The translations under genes and the position numbers were made by a program. Below the pieces are notes generated by a model that was given only the letters and a program-made list of their open reading frames with translations, had not been told where the DNA came from and did not search any database. A stretch of DNA of 64,000 nt, from assembly GCF_002911695.1 (NCBI RefSeq), contig NZ_PQBS01000040.1, positions 308,571-372,570 on the forward strand, read 5' to 3'. The stretch's first letter is position 1. Every line of letters begins with the position of its first letter. Of this stretch, positions 17,848 through 27,457 are shown one piece after another. The DNA is from Gracilimonas amylolytica (GTDB lineage Bacteria > Bacteroidota > Rhodothermia > Balneolales > Balneolaceae).

Positions 17848-18583
17848 ACGCCCATATAAACGGATAATATCATTGGTTCCGAGTTTAACTGAATTGCTCA
17901 TCGATCTGGGACTTGAAGATCAGCTGATCGGCAGAACCCGGTTTTGCATTCACCCCAAAAAATCAGTTAAAGATATCGAGATCGTTGGAGGCACCAAGAA
18001 TCCGAACATTGAAAAGATCATTGGGTTTGAACCGGATCTCATTGTTGCAAATAAGGAGGAAAACCGGAAAGAGGATATTTCAAACCTTGAAAAACATGCC
18101 GACACATTACTTACTGAGATAAACACCGTAGAGGAAGCCCTATTTGAGATCGATCGGATCGGGCGCAAAACAGGTACGGCAAAACAGGCTCAAAAACTCA
18201 TCACGAAGATCAATCGGGTACTTCAACAAAAGCCCGGATCGAAGGCCACCCAAACCGCTTACTTTATCTGGAAAGACCCATGGATGACAGTGGGTAGCGA
18301 TACTTACATCCACGATGTGATGAAAAAATATGGCCTGATCAATATCTATGGCGATCAATTAAGATATCCCACCACAACTCTTGAGGAGCTCTCTAACCTT
18401 TCCCCTGAACTGATCCTCTTAAGCAGCGAGCCGTATCCATTCAAAGAAAAGCACATCAAGGAGATCAAAACACACTGCCCAAACTCCAGAATAGAATTGG
18501 TCGATGGTGAATGGTTTAGCTGGTATGGCTCGAGAATGATCTCATCTTTTGAATCTCTCAATGCATGGAGTACCGATCTCTAA
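17840..18583 (+). CDS. BtuF-like helical-backbone metal/cofactor receptor without a signal peptide
   Basis: A 247-residue protein of the TroA/BtuF substrate-binding superfamily: RIISLVPSLTELLIDLGL at the N terminus, GGTKNPNIEKII and EPDLIVANKEEN in the first lobe, then a long helix and a second lobe. Family members are normally exported cobalamin- or iron-siderophore-binding proteins of ABC importers. This one begins MPKRPYKRII with no signal peptide, and no permease or ATPase gene follows. The 8-nt overlap with the kinase gene (stop TAA at 17845-17847) ties it to the deglycation operon. Its ligand is unknown. Confidence 0.8.
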   Translation: MPKRPYKRIISLVPSLTELLIDLGLEDQLIGRTRFCIHPKKSVKDIEIVGGTKNPNIEKIIGFEPDLIVANKEENRKEDISNLEKHADTLLTEINTVEEALFEIDRIGRKTGTAKQAQKLITKINRVLQQKPGSKATQTAYFIWKDPWMTVGSDTYIHDVMKKYGLINIYGDQLRYPTTTLEELSNLSPELILLSSEPYPFKEKHIKEIKTHCPNSRIELVDGEWFSWYGSRMISSFESLNAWSTDL

Positions 18584-18637
18584 CTCCTGTCAATTCTATT
18601 CTTTTATACCTCTTACTTATTCCTGTTACTAAATAAC

Positions 18638-18656
18638 TTATCCAAATATTGGATAA
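18638..18656. promoter_or_regulatory. Perfect AT-rich inverted repeat upstream of the receiver gene
   Basis: TTATCCAA-ATA-TTGGATAA is an 8-bp perfect inverted repeat, 80 nt before the response-regulator start. A second, weaker one (TCTAAT/ATTAGA, 18693-18712) lies closer. There is no T tract, so an operator is more likely than a terminator; this is inference. Confidence 0.4.
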
Positions 18657-18736
18657 ACATTTTCTATCTCTCCATTGCTTTTATTAAAAAACTCTAATAT
18701 ATTAACATTAGAAAATCTTAATACTAAAGGCTTGTT

Positions 18737-19135
18737 ATGGGATCATTCAAAAAAGTCATGATTGTTGAGGACGACCCGCTTTTATCTGTTGTGGAACAGA
18801 AGATGGTGGAACGCCTTGGGTATGATGTGATCGGCAAAGCTGTAAGCGGTGAAGAAACCCTCGAGAAGATCCAGGAGCTGAATCCTGAGATCCTGCTTAT
18901 TGATGTTCAACTTGCCGGACAGCTGAACGGTATTCAAACCGTGAAAAAGATCCGGGAACGGTTTATGGATCTCCCTGTGATATTCTTATCCGGTGATCGT
19001 TCACCTTCGGTGCTTAAAAATGCCCAAACCACAGACTATGTGGATTTTCTTCTGAAACCGGTGACGGTTCAGGAGCTATCGATCCCGCTTAACAAAGCTT
19101 CTGAAATGGTATCTGTAGCCCAAAACGCTGCATAA
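18737..19135 (+). CDS. Single-domain response regulator (receiver only)
   Basis: A 132-residue CheY-like protein. It has the acidic pair in VEDDPLL, the phospho-acceptor Asp in LLIDVQ, the Ser switch in FLSGD and the conserved Lys in LLKPV. There is no output domain, so it acts through protein contacts. No kinase is adjacent; the nearest (25.5 kb) is not in the same unit. Upstream lie two inverted repeats that may control it. Confidence 0.93.
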   Translation: MGSFKKVMIVEDDPLLSVVEQKMVERLGYDVIGKAVSGEETLEKIQELNPEILLIDVQLAGQLNGIQTVKKIRERFMDLPVIFLSGDRSPSVLKNAQTTDYVDFLLKPVTVQELSIPLNKASEMVSVAQNAA

Positions 19136-19197
19136 AGAACTTTTTAAATACCCATAACTCCCACAAAGTGGTTTGACCGCCGCTTTGTGATTATCCA

Positions 19198-19226
19198 AGC
19201 CCGCTTCCTATGGAAGTGGGCTTTTC
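19198..19226. terminator. Terminator between the receiver gene and the convergent yhdH-like gene
   Basis: AGCCCGCTTCC and GGAAGTGGGCT form an 11-bp stem with one G/T wobble and a TAT loop, followed by TTTT. It lies 7 nt before the end of the leftward gene, so it probably serves the plus strand. Confidence 0.8.
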
Positions 19227-19233
19227 TATTTTT

Positions 19234-20232
19234 TTAATCGTGGATCACAACGACTCTTCCTACTTGTCCGCCTTTCAGGATCCTCTCCACCTCATCCTTC
19301 AATCCTTCCAGATGAACGGTAGTGATGAACCGGTTAGGAAGTTTGGACACATCGATCTTTGAGATGCTATCCCAGATCTTGAGTCGCATAGGCATTTTGC
19401 AGATCGCTGAGTCGATACCGAGCAAACTCACTCCTCTCAAAATGAATGGGTAAATGTTGGTATTCAATTCATGGCCAAGAATGTTTCCGCAGCAGGCCAC
19501 GGCTCCATCATGATTGGTTTGCCGAATAACTGCATCCAGCATTTCGCCTCCCACCGCTTCTATGGCTCCGTTCCACTTTCGGCTCAGCATTAAACTGTTA
19601 CCCACATTGGTCACCTGCTCCCGGTTGATCACTTCTTTAGCTCCCAGCAACTTCAGAAATGATTCCTCATTCATCTTGCCGGTGGCAGCCACAACATCAT
19701 AACCCAGTTCAGCCAGGAAAAATACGGCCAGCGAACCAACCCCACCGGTTGCACCCGTTACCAAAACCCTGCCCCCTTCCGGATCGATCTGTTCGCGCTG
19801 CAGTCGCTTCACGCCATACATGGCGGTAAATCCTGCCGTACCAAAAAACATAGCTGTTTCAAGCGTAAGGCCTTCCGGTAGTTTCACCACCCAGTCTGCC
19901 GGAACTGATATGTACTCTCCAAATCCGCCTGAGGTATTGGAACCAAGATCACGTCCTGTCACGATCACCTCATCTCCCTCACTAAACGTACCTGATCTAT
20001 CTTCCTGAACGATGCCCGAAGCATCTATTCCCGGAATGTGCGGGTAGGTTCTTGTAACCCCTTTGTTACCCGAAGCAGACAAGGCATCCTTATAATTTAA
20101 AGAGGAATACCTTACCCGGATCAAAACCTCATTCTTTGGCAGGAATGAGAATGGAACCTGCTGAACCTCAGATTTAAAACTTCCTTCTTCCGTTTCCTCA
20201 ACATAAAATGCTTTGAATGTCTTTGTACTCAT
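19234..20232 (-). CDS. YhdH/YhfP family NADPH-dependent oxidoreductase
   Basis: A 332-residue medium-chain dehydrogenase/reductase. It has SSLNYKDALS and the IPGIDASG block near the N terminus, and the Rossmann motif VTGATGGVGSLA around residue 155. It lacks the zinc-binding Cys of alcohol dehydrogenases. YhdH homologues reduce acryloyl-CoA or quinone-like enones. It is the last gene of a three-gene unit with an aldehyde dehydrogenase (1-nt gap) and an SDR. Together they suggest detoxification of reactive aldehydes and enones, which is inference. Confidence 0.9.
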   Translation of the reverse strand: MSTKTFKAFYVEETEEGSFKSEVQQVPFSFLPKNEVLIRVRYSSLNYKDALSASGNKGVTRTYPHIPGIDASGIVQEDRSGTFSEGDEVIVTGRDLGSNTSGGFGEYISVPADWVVKLPEGLTLETAMFFGTAGFTAMYGVKRLQREQIDPEGGRVLVTGATGGVGSLAVFFLAELGYDVVAATGKMNEESFLKLLGAKEVINREQVTNVGNSLMLSRKWNGAIEAVGGEMLDAVIRQTNHDGAVACCGNILGHELNTNIYPFILRGVSLLGIDSAICKMPMRLKIWDSISKIDVSKLPNRFITTVHLEGLKDEVERILKGGQVGRVVVIHD

Positions 20233-20233
20233 A

Positions 20234-21601
20234 TCAATTCAGAATCTTCTTTATCCATTTTAATTTTCCTTTGTATGGAGCATACCGAAAGGGGATATCC
20301 AGCCATGTTGGCTTTCGCATGATACTCTTGGTGTGCGAAAAGGTATCAAAACTTGATTTGCCATGATATACACCCATACCACTGTTACCAACCCCTCCAA
20401 ACGGCAGGTATCGATTTCCCAGATGTGCCACCACATCGTTCACGGCTCCTCCTCCAAATGAACATTCCTTTAGAACAAGCCTTTCTGTAGTGGAATTTTC
20501 GGTGAATAGGTATAGTGCCAGTGGCTTTGGTTTAGCATTTACGAGATGAATGGCATCTGCTATACTGTTGAATTCCATGACCGGCAGAATGGGACCAAAG
20601 ATCTCCTCTTCCATCACCCGGCTTTCACGTTTTACGCTGCTAAGAATGGTTGGCTCCAGATAGCATTCATCGGCGTCAAACCGTCCACCTGAATACACCT
20701 CACCATCTTCCAGATAGGAACACAGCCTTTCAAAATGATCACCATTGATGATCCTTGCATAATTCGGGCTTAGCTTCGGGTTCACGCCGTAAAAACCCTT
20801 TACAGCGTTCTTAAGCTCCTGCAAGAACTCATCTTTCACACTGCTGTGAACTAACACATAATCGGGGGCCACGCAGGTTTGTCCCGCGTTTAAAAACTTA
20901 CCCCAGGCAATTCGTTTAGCGGCTGTTTTGATCTTTGCTGTGCCGTCAACAATACAGGGACTTTTCCCACCCAACTCAAGAGTAACAGGAGTGAGGTGTT
21001 TGGAAGCAGCTTCCATCACGATCTTCCCAACCCGGGTGCTGCCGGTAAAGAATATATAGTCGAAATCCTGATCCAGCAGATCCTTATTGACTTCCACACC
21101 TCCTTCAACCATCGTGACAAATTCTTCCTTGAACCAGGCATCTATGATCTTTTTTAGAACTGAGGAAGTATTCGAGGATAATTCAGAGGGTTTGATAACT
21201 ACGGTATTTCCAGCCGCTATGGCTCCCACCATGGGCAGCAAAGCCAACTGAATGGGGTAGTTCCAGGGAGCAATGATCAGTACAGCTCCATAGGGCTCAG
21301 CCACCGTATAGTTTGAGGATGGGAAATTGATCAGTGTACCGGACACCCGTTTGGGTTTTATCCAATTTCTTAATTTTCGAATAGTGTAGGAGATCTCATC
21401 ATGAAGGATGCCAAGTTCAGTGGCATAGGTTTCCATCTCCGGCTTCTTGAAATCTTTGTAAACCGCAGAAACCAATTCCTCTTCATGTTCAACCAGGATC
21501 TTTTTTAGAGTCTCAAGCTGATGTATCCTGAACGAGAGTGGCCTTGTAGCGCCGGACCTGAAGTAAGTTCTGTGCTTTTCAAGCAATTCCTTTGCACTCA
21601 T
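20234..21601 (-). CDS. Aldehyde dehydrogenase (class 3 / fatty aldehyde type)
   Basis: A 455-residue NAD(P)-dependent enzyme without the N-terminal extension of class 1/2 enzymes, matching the class 3 length. It has the catalytic Glu in LELGGKSP, the nucleophilic Cys in NAGQTCVAPD, EEIFGPILPV, and a C-terminal hydrophobic/basic end typical of fatty aldehyde dehydrogenases. It oxidises medium- and long-chain or aromatic aldehydes to acids. Its start overlaps the end of the SDR gene by 4 nt. Confidence 0.94.
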   Translation of the reverse strand: MSAKELLEKHRTYFRSGATRPLSFRIHQLETLKKILVEHEEELVSAVYKDFKKPEMETYATELGILHDEISYTIRKLRNWIKPKRVSGTLINFPSSNYTVAEPYGAVLIIAPWNYPIQLALLPMVGAIAAGNTVVIKPSELSSNTSSVLKKIIDAWFKEEFVTMVEGGVEVNKDLLDQDFDYIFFTGSTRVGKIVMEAASKHLTPVTLELGGKSPCIVDGTAKIKTAAKRIAWGKFLNAGQTCVAPDYVLVHSSVKDEFLQELKNAVKGFYGVNPKLSPNYARIINGDHFERLCSYLEDGEVYSGGRFDADECYLEPTILSSVKRESRVMEEEIFGPILPVMEFNSIADAIHLVNAKPKPLALYLFTENSTTERLVLKECSFGGGAVNDVVAHLGNRYLPFGGVGNSGMGVYHGKSSFDTFSHTKSIMRKPTWLDIPFRYAPYKGKLKWIKKILN

Positions 21602-22422
21602 ATATGATCCGATCCTCTGCCCTTAAACGTATCCATAGAACGATAAACCCCAATCAATTTTCCGGCTACAAAATTATAAGCTTTTGCCGGTAAGATCCCC
21701 TTTATGAAGGGAGTCAGTTTTACCATGAATGGCTCCCTGAGTCTGTCTTTATTCTTTTCTACAGCACTAAGGATCTTATCGGTGATCTTATCCGGATCCA
21801 GTAGCGGCATTAAGAAAGGGGCTGTTACTCCTTCAAACATTCCGGTATTGATATAGCTGGGCATCACCGTCAACACCTTAACTGGATACCCGTTCTTTTC
21901 CATCTCAAGATTGAGGGATTCTGACCAACCGACAGCAGCCCACTTACTGCCTGCATAAACTGTCATACCGGGATTGGGAGTTAGTCCTGCAGCTGAAGCA
22001 ATATTGATAATATGTCCGAATCCATTTTCTATCATAGCCGGCAAAAAGGCTTTTGCCATATACATCAAACCCAGGCTATTTACATCCATCGTTTTTTTAA
22101 TGCTTTCCATGGAGTGCTCGGTAAATTCTTTTCCCGCTACAATTCCGGCATTATTGAAGAGCATATCAACCCTGCCATGTTCCTTTAGGGTTTTTTCTGC
22201 TGCTTTTAGAACACCGGCATGATCACTGACATCGATCAACTCAGTAAAAACTTTATATCCCCTGGATATAAGCTGATCAGACACCGCTTTCATAGCCTCT
22301 TTATTCACATCCCAAATTATTAATTTTTCTGCACCTTGGCTAAGTGCTTTTTGCCCCATCATTAACCCAATTCCACTGACACCACCGGTTATTAAAACTA
22401 TTTTATTTTCAAAAGAAGACAT
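21598..22422 (-). CDS. Short-chain dehydrogenase/reductase (SDR)
   Basis: A 274-residue classical SDR. It has TGGVSGIG near the N terminus for cofactor binding, NNAGIVAG, and the catalytic Tyr/Lys in YAGSKWA. The C-terminal region after about residue 185 is hydrophobic and may touch the membrane, as in lipid-acting SDRs; the substrate is unknown. It is the first gene of the leftward operon with the aldehyde dehydrogenase and YhdH-like genes, and is divergent from the kelch lipoprotein gene. Confidence 0.93.
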   Translation of the reverse strand: MSSFENKIVLITGGVSGIGLMMGQKALSQGAEKLIIWDVNKEAMKAVSDQLISRGYKVFTELIDVSDHAGVLKAAEKTLKEHGRVDMLFNNAGIVAGKEFTEHSMESIKKTMDVNSLGLMYMAKAFLPAMIENGFGHIINIASAAGLTPNPGMTVYAGSKWAAVGWSESLNLEMEKNGYPVKVLTVMPSYINTGMFEGVTAPFLMPLLDPDKITDKILSAVEKNKDRLREPFMVKLTPFIKGILPAKAYNFVAGKLIGVYRSMDTFKGRGSDHI

Positions 22423-22537
22423 ATAAAAAACTTATATTTAGGATTGGAAAATAAACAATTTCTGAACGCGAATTTTTCGGTTACATAAGGTGTTCAGGGT
22501 AATCAAAAATCAGGCAATAAGTCCACAAATTATACAA

Positions 22538-23620
22538 ATGAAAAAAATATTAACACTATTCACCCTCGCAATTCTGGCAGTATCCTGTCAGCAGGCTCCC
22601 AAACAAGCAACCCTTGAATGGGAAGAGGCAGCACCACTGCCTATTGAAATTTCCAACAATGCCATCGCTTCTGCAACAGTTGATGGCGTTCCTTATATCT
22701 ATTCATTTTCCGGATTGGAAAAAGGTAAAACATACAGCGATGTGAGTGATTTCGCAGCACGCTATAATGCCAATGAAAATATCTGGGAAGAGATTCCCGG
22801 CGTACCTGATAAGATCGGAAGACTTGGAAGCACAGCCGAAACCGTGAACGGCAACATTTACATTTTTGGCGGTTATACGGTTGATGAAGACAGTGCCGAG
22901 GCTTCTACCTCCGAAGTATTTAAATACAATCCTGTAGCAAATTCTTATGAACGGGTGGCTGATATGCTGCTCCCGGTTGAAGATGCTGTATCACTGGTTT
23001 ATCAGGATCGTTACATTTACCTCGTAAGTGGCTGGAACTACACCAACAACGTATCCAATGTGCAGGTTTATGACACTGAAACTAACTCCTGGGAACATGC
23101 CACTCCTTACCCGGGACCTCCCGTATTTGGCCATGCCGGCGGAATGGTAGGCAACACCATGGTACTTTCTGATGGCGTTCAGGCAATCGTGGATGATGGC
23201 GAGCGATTATTTAAAATGTCACCGGGTAGCATTAAAGGTGAGATCGATGCGGAAGACCATACAACCATAAACTGGTCACGCATTCCAACACATCCCGGAG
23301 AAGCCCGCTACCGCATGGCAGCTATGGGCGTAAGCTCTCCCGTTGAAATGATCGTATTTGTAGGAGGAACATCCAACCCTTACAACTACAACGGAATTGG
23401 ATACAATTTACGTCCTGCCAACCCACAAACCGAAGTGTTCGGATATCGACTTGATACTCAGGAATGGGTCATCTTGGGTGCGCAGCCAACACCAACTATG
23501 GATCACCGGGGCATGGGTAAAGCCAATGGTGAATACTATATCATAGGTGGAATGACTGAAGGTCAGTCTGTAACCGATAAGGTTCAGAAATTTTCCATTG
23601 AGCTTTCTTCGGCTAACTGA
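22538..23620 (+). CDS. Kelch-type beta-propeller lipoprotein
   Basis: I place the start at the ATG at 22538 (360 residues), which gives a clean lipoprotein signal peptide MKKILTLFTLAILAVSC with Cys17; a GTG at 22490 would add 16 residues before it. The mature protein has repeated kelch blades (IYIFGGYTV, IYLVSGWNYTNN, YYIIGGMTEG, with TNSWEH and TQEWVI turns). It is probably a periplasmic or surface lipoprotein. It is not clearly a sialic-acid mutarotase, although NanM-type kelch proteins share the fold. Confidence 0.82.
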   Translation: MKKILTLFTLAILAVSCQQAPKQATLEWEEAAPLPIEISNNAIASATVDGVPYIYSFSGLEKGKTYSDVSDFAARYNANENIWEEIPGVPDKIGRLGSTAETVNGNIYIFGGYTVDEDSAEASTSEVFKYNPVANSYERVADMLLPVEDAVSLVYQDRYIYLVSGWNYTNNVSNVQVYDTETNSWEHATPYPGPPVFGHAGGMVGNTMVLSDGVQAIVDDGERLFKMSPGSIKGEIDAEDHTTINWSRIPTHPGEARYRMAAMGVSSPVEMIVFVGGTSNPYNYNGIGYNLRPANPQTEVFGYRLDTQEWVILGAQPTPTMDHRGMGKANGEYYIIGGMTEGQSVTDKVQKFSIELSSAN

Positions 23621-23653
23621 TCTTTCCCTATCTTAGAAATTCACACTGAATTT

Positions 23654-23686
23654 AAGCGAAAGACCTACCCGTCTTTCGCTTTTTTT
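23654..23686 (+). terminator. Rho-independent terminator after the kelch lipoprotein gene
   Basis: A perfect 11-bp stem AAGCGAAAGAC/GTCTTTCGCTT with a 6-base loop runs into a T tract. Confidence 0.9.
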
Positions 23687-23740
23687 ATTTTGTACATTAT
23701 CTTCACAGAGATACCAAGAACTCAAACTTACTTTCATCCC

Positions 23741-25393
23741 ATGAAATCTACTCCTCTATTCGTCATTTTGATCACTTTATTGGCTTTTGGCTGTTCAAAC
23801 GCCCCTGAACAAAAAGCAGCCAATTCCATTAACAAAGATTCTTTGTTAAGACATGTTGAAACACTGTCTTCAGATGAATTCTTAGGCCGTTCTACCGGAA
23901 CCGAGGGGGAGCAGATGACCGTAGATTACCTGGTCAATGAGTTTGAAAAAATGGGTGCCACACCGGGAGCCGAAAACGGGAGCTTTGTGCAGGAATTCCC
24001 GCTGTTGGGTCAGCAGACCTCAAACGTTCAAATGTCTGTTTCTACCAATGGAAGAACGCCGTTCAGTGTGGAATACTTTGACGAATTCATGGCCTGGCCT
24101 GCAAATCAGTCTGAGGAAATTGATGTACAAAATGCAGAGCTGGTATTTGTGGGATACGGTATACAGGCCCCTGAAGAAAACTGGGACGATTTTAAAGGAG
24201 TGGATGTAGAAGGCAAGATCATTGTTGTGAAAAACAATGACCCTGAGCATGACCCCGAGCTCTTTGACGGGGAGACCCGCCTCTACTACGGCCGCTACGA
24301 TTACAAATACGAAAAAGCCAAAGAGATGGGAGCTTTGGGCGCCATTATCATTCATACCAATGAAACAGCCGGATACGGCTGGAATGTGGTTTCAAATGGC
24401 TGGAGCCGTGAACGATTTTATTTAAAGGGTGAGGGTAATGCCTCTTCATCACCCACCAAATTTAACGGTTGGATGACCTATCAGGCTTCGCAGTTATTAT
24501 TTGAAGAAGCCGGACTGAATCTCAATGAACTTATGGAAGCTGCCAACAGTACCGATTTCGAGCCGGTTTCGCTGAATGGTGTTCGAATGAATGTAAGCAT
24601 GGAAGCTGATTATCGCGAGATCATGGGTAAAAACGTGATCGCAGAGATCAAAGGAAGTGATGAAGAGCTTAATGATGAGTACCTGGTACTGACAGCACAC
24701 CACGATCACCTTGGCATCACCGCGCCTATAGAAGCGGATTCTATCAACAACGGGGCTTCCGACAATGCCGCCGGAGTGAGCGCACTGCTCGAAATGATGG
24801 AGGCTTACAAGTCCATTCAAACCGAGATCAAGCGAAGTGTTCTGGCGGTTGTGGTCGGAGCTGAAGAAGTGGGACTGTTAGGTTCTCAGTACTGGGCCGA
24901 AAACCCAACCGTTGAGCCGGGCAAAGTGACTGCCAATATCAATCTTGATGGCATGAACGTATATGGGCAAACCAAGGATGTGGTTATTGTAGGTCATGGC
25001 CGCTCTTCATTTAGTGACCTGTTGGTTGAAGAAGCTCAAAAACAAGGGCGAACCGTTAAACCTGACCAACACCCCGACCGCGGATACTTTTACCGGTCCG
25101 ACCATTTTAACCTCGCAAAAATTGGGATCCCTGCCATCTTCCCGAATCCGGGACGTGAGTTTATAGGCAAACCGGATAACTATCTGGCTACCGTTGACAG
25201 CCTGTCGGATGCCAACTACCACACCGTTAATGATGAGATCAATGAATACTGGGACTTAGCCGGGGCAGAAGTTGACACCCGTCTGTTCTTCCTGACCGGC
25301 TTCAGGGCCCTGAATGCCGAAGATCTTCAGACCTGGAGATCCGGTGACGAATTTGAAGCCACCAGACTGCGAATGCTTGAGCGAATTGAGTGA
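23741..25393 (+). CDS. M28 family zinc aminopeptidase lipoprotein
   Basis: The start at the ATG at 23741 (550 residues) gives a lipoprotein signal ending LLAFGC with Cys18; a TTG at 23690 lies upstream but inside the region just after the terminator. The protein has a PA-type insert (about 130-300) and the M28 metal site: His in TAHHDHLG, bridging Asp in NNGASDNAAGVSA, catalytic Glu-Glu in GAEEVGLLGS, Asp in NLDGMN, and His in RSDHFNLAKIG. It probably trims peptides in the periplasm or at the outer membrane. Confidence 0.93.
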   Translation: MKSTPLFVILITLLAFGCSNAPEQKAANSINKDSLLRHVETLSSDEFLGRSTGTEGEQMTVDYLVNEFEKMGATPGAENGSFVQEFPLLGQQTSNVQMSVSTNGRTPFSVEYFDEFMAWPANQSEEIDVQNAELVFVGYGIQAPEENWDDFKGVDVEGKIIVVKNNDPEHDPELFDGETRLYYGRYDYKYEKAKEMGALGAIIIHTNETAGYGWNVVSNGWSRERFYLKGEGNASSSPTKFNGWMTYQASQLLFEEAGLNLNELMEAANSTDFEPVSLNGVRMNVSMEADYREIMGKNVIAEIKGSDEELNDEYLVLTAHHDHLGITAPIEADSINNGASDNAAGVSALLEMMEAYKSIQTEIKRSVLAVVVGAEEVGLLGSQYWAENPTVEPGKVTANINLDGMNVYGQTKDVVIVGHGRSSFSDLLVEEAQKQGRTVKPDQHPDRGYFYRSDHFNLAKIGIPAIFPNPGREFIGKPDNYLATVDSLSDANYHTVNDEINEYWDLAGAEVDTRLFFLTGFRALNAEDLQTWRSGDEFEATRLRMLERIE

Positions 25394-25432
25394 TCGGTGG
25401 TAATTACAGTGCAGTTTGTTATATTGTAAACG

Positions 25433-25448
25433 CCTGTAAAGATACAGG
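25433..25448. promoter_or_regulatory. Small inverted repeat upstream of the PAS kinase gene
   Basis: CCTGTA-AAGA-TACAGG is a perfect 6-bp hairpin 55 nt before the start codon. It has no T tract. It may be an operator or a leader hairpin; the evidence is weak. Confidence 0.3.
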
Positions 25449-25503
25449 TTAATACTCTACTTAACAGCACACCTTTAAATACCATCACGTTATTGTCTCT
25501 GAT

Positions 25504-27330
25504 ATGCTAACACATTCTTACTGGAAGTGGAATATTCAGGAAGAACAATTTGTACTTGGTTCATCATTTTGGGAAAGCCTTTCAGAAAGGTATCCTGAGC
25601 ATTTTTTCAATGCAGATAAAGCCAAAAGTCTGTTTACCAACACGGATCTGGATCGGGTCAAGGAACTCCTTCATAAGGCTATGCATAGGTCGGATACTCC
25701 CGTTTTTTCTGCATCATCCAATCATCAGCTGACTGATCCGGTTCGCAGCTTTTCCCTTCACTGGACCGGCGAAGTATTTGGTTCATCGTCAGCGTCAGAA
25801 TACTATGCCATTGGTGAGGTTAGGTCATTATCCCGGGGCAAAGAGTCATCCCTGCAGATGCCTAATAATCCTGAGTTCTATCAACAATTGATGGACAGCC
25901 TGCCGGATAGTGTGTTCTTCAAGGACCTGGAAAGTCGGTTCATTGCCATTAACAAAGCCTGTGCCGATAAGTTTGGTATCGATGACCCCTCTGAGGCCAT
26001 TGGTAAAACAGATTTCGATTTCTTTAATCTGTCCCATGCACAGCAAGCTTTTGAAGATGAGCAGTCGATCATAAAAACAGGCAAACCCATCATTCATAAA
26101 ACGGAGAAGGAGGTTTACCTGAATGAAGATATGCGAACCACATGGACCTCAACCAGTAAGCTTCCGCTTTATAACAGTGACGGTATCATCATCGGCACCT
26201 ACGGGGTTTCAACCGAAATTACCGATCAGAAAAGGGCTCAAAAACAAAATGAACGGCTGAGAAATCAGCTTGTTGCGGTTTTTGACACCGACCCAAATAT
26301 GCTTTTTGTTAAAGATGAAGATGGCAAATATGTGATCGTCAATAAGGCCAAAGCAGATTTTCATAACCTCCCGAAAACTGAGATCATTGGAAAAACTGAT
26401 TTTGACCTTCCGGATGTAAGTGAGGAAACCGCTGAATCGTTTTCCAAAACAGACCGTTATGTCATTGATCAAAAAGAGTCTGTTTTCATTCCTGAAGATT
26501 CTGAGGTTGATGAATTTGGGAATACAACGTGGTATCAAGCCATCAAGGTACCATTTCAACTTGTAGAAACCGGGCAACTGGCTGCCCTGACCATTGTTAT
26601 GGATATCACAGAACAGAAGGAGCGAGAACTTGAGCTCAATAAAACTCTCGATATCATCAGTCAACAGAATCAGCGGTTGACGAATTTTACCCATATTGTA
26701 TCACACAATCTCAGAAATCATGCCGGTAGCATTTCCATGATCCTTGAGCTCATTTCACTCGATGATTCCGAAGAGGAGAGGTCCGACAATTTGAAACAGC
26801 TTAAGATCGCATCCGACCGGCTTAACGAAACCATTCAGGATCTGAACGAGATCATTGATCAACAGTACAAAGATCAAAAAGTAGAAAGAGATGTTAATCT
26901 CAAACAGTTTACTGAAAAAGTCCTGCAGGTTCTTACTACCGAAATTCGTGCTAATCAGGCTACCTTCAATGTTGATATTCCTGAAGACCTTAACTTAGAA
27001 TACAATCCGGCCTACCTGGAAAGCATTCTTCATAATCTGTTCTCCAATGCCATAAAATACAGGCACCCTGACAGAACTCCTCAGGTTAAGGTCAAGGCCC
27101 ATCGAAAAGATGAACATATCCATCTCATCGTAAAGGATAACGGCCTGGGAATCGACCTGGATAAACATGGCAAACAACTCTTTGGCATGTACAAAACCTT
27201 TCACGGAAATGACAACTCGAAAGGCATCGGTCTTTACATCACCAAAAATCAGATAGAAAGTATGGGTGGGGAGATCAACGCGAAAAGCACTCCGGGTGGA
27301 GGAACTACCTTTAACATTCGCCTCAATTGA
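25504..27330 (+). CDS. Soluble PAS-domain sensor histidine kinase
   Basis: A 608-residue protein without membrane segments. An N-terminal part (1 to about 115) of unclear family is followed by two PAS domains (about 125-245 and 255-375), which share the phrases SVFFKD/MLFVKD and IGKTDFD. The dimerisation helix contains the phospho-acceptor in HIVSHNLRNHAGS. The HATPase_c domain has NLFSNAIKYRHPD, KDNGLGID and GIGLYITKNQIES. PAS domains sense small ligands, redox or light in the cytosol. No partner regulator is adjacent, so it is an orphan kinase. Confidence 0.93.
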   Translation: MLTHSYWKWNIQEEQFVLGSSFWESLSERYPEHFFNADKAKSLFTNTDLDRVKELLHKAMHRSDTPVFSASSNHQLTDPVRSFSLHWTGEVFGSSSASEYYAIGEVRSLSRGKESSLQMPNNPEFYQQLMDSLPDSVFFKDLESRFIAINKACADKFGIDDPSEAIGKTDFDFFNLSHAQQAFEDEQSIIKTGKPIIHKTEKEVYLNEDMRTTWTSTSKLPLYNSDGIIIGTYGVSTEITDQKRAQKQNERLRNQLVAVFDTDPNMLFVKDEDGKYVIVNKAKADFHNLPKTEIIGKTDFDLPDVSEETAESFSKTDRYVIDQKESVFIPEDSEVDEFGNTTWYQAIKVPFQLVETGQLAALTIVMDITEQKERELELNKTLDIISQQNQRLTNFTHIVSHNLRNHAGSISMILELISLDDSEEERSDNLKQLKIASDRLNETIQDLNEIIDQQYKDQKVERDVNLKQFTEKVLQVLTTEIRANQATFNVDIPEDLNLEYNPAYLESILHNLFSNAIKYRHPDRTPQVKVKAHRKDEHIHLIVKDNGLGIDLDKHGKQLFGMYKTFHGNDNSKGIGLYITKNQIESMGGEINAKSTPGGGTTFNIRLN

Positions 27331-27457
27331 TCCTATCCATTCAAACGTTTTTTTCGTCTTTTACTCATAATTAATGACAACTGATATTCACCTGCCTTTT
27401 TGAACTTCACTGCGGCAGAATGGGTTATAGGTACTGAACCCAAAAGCAATAAATGCG

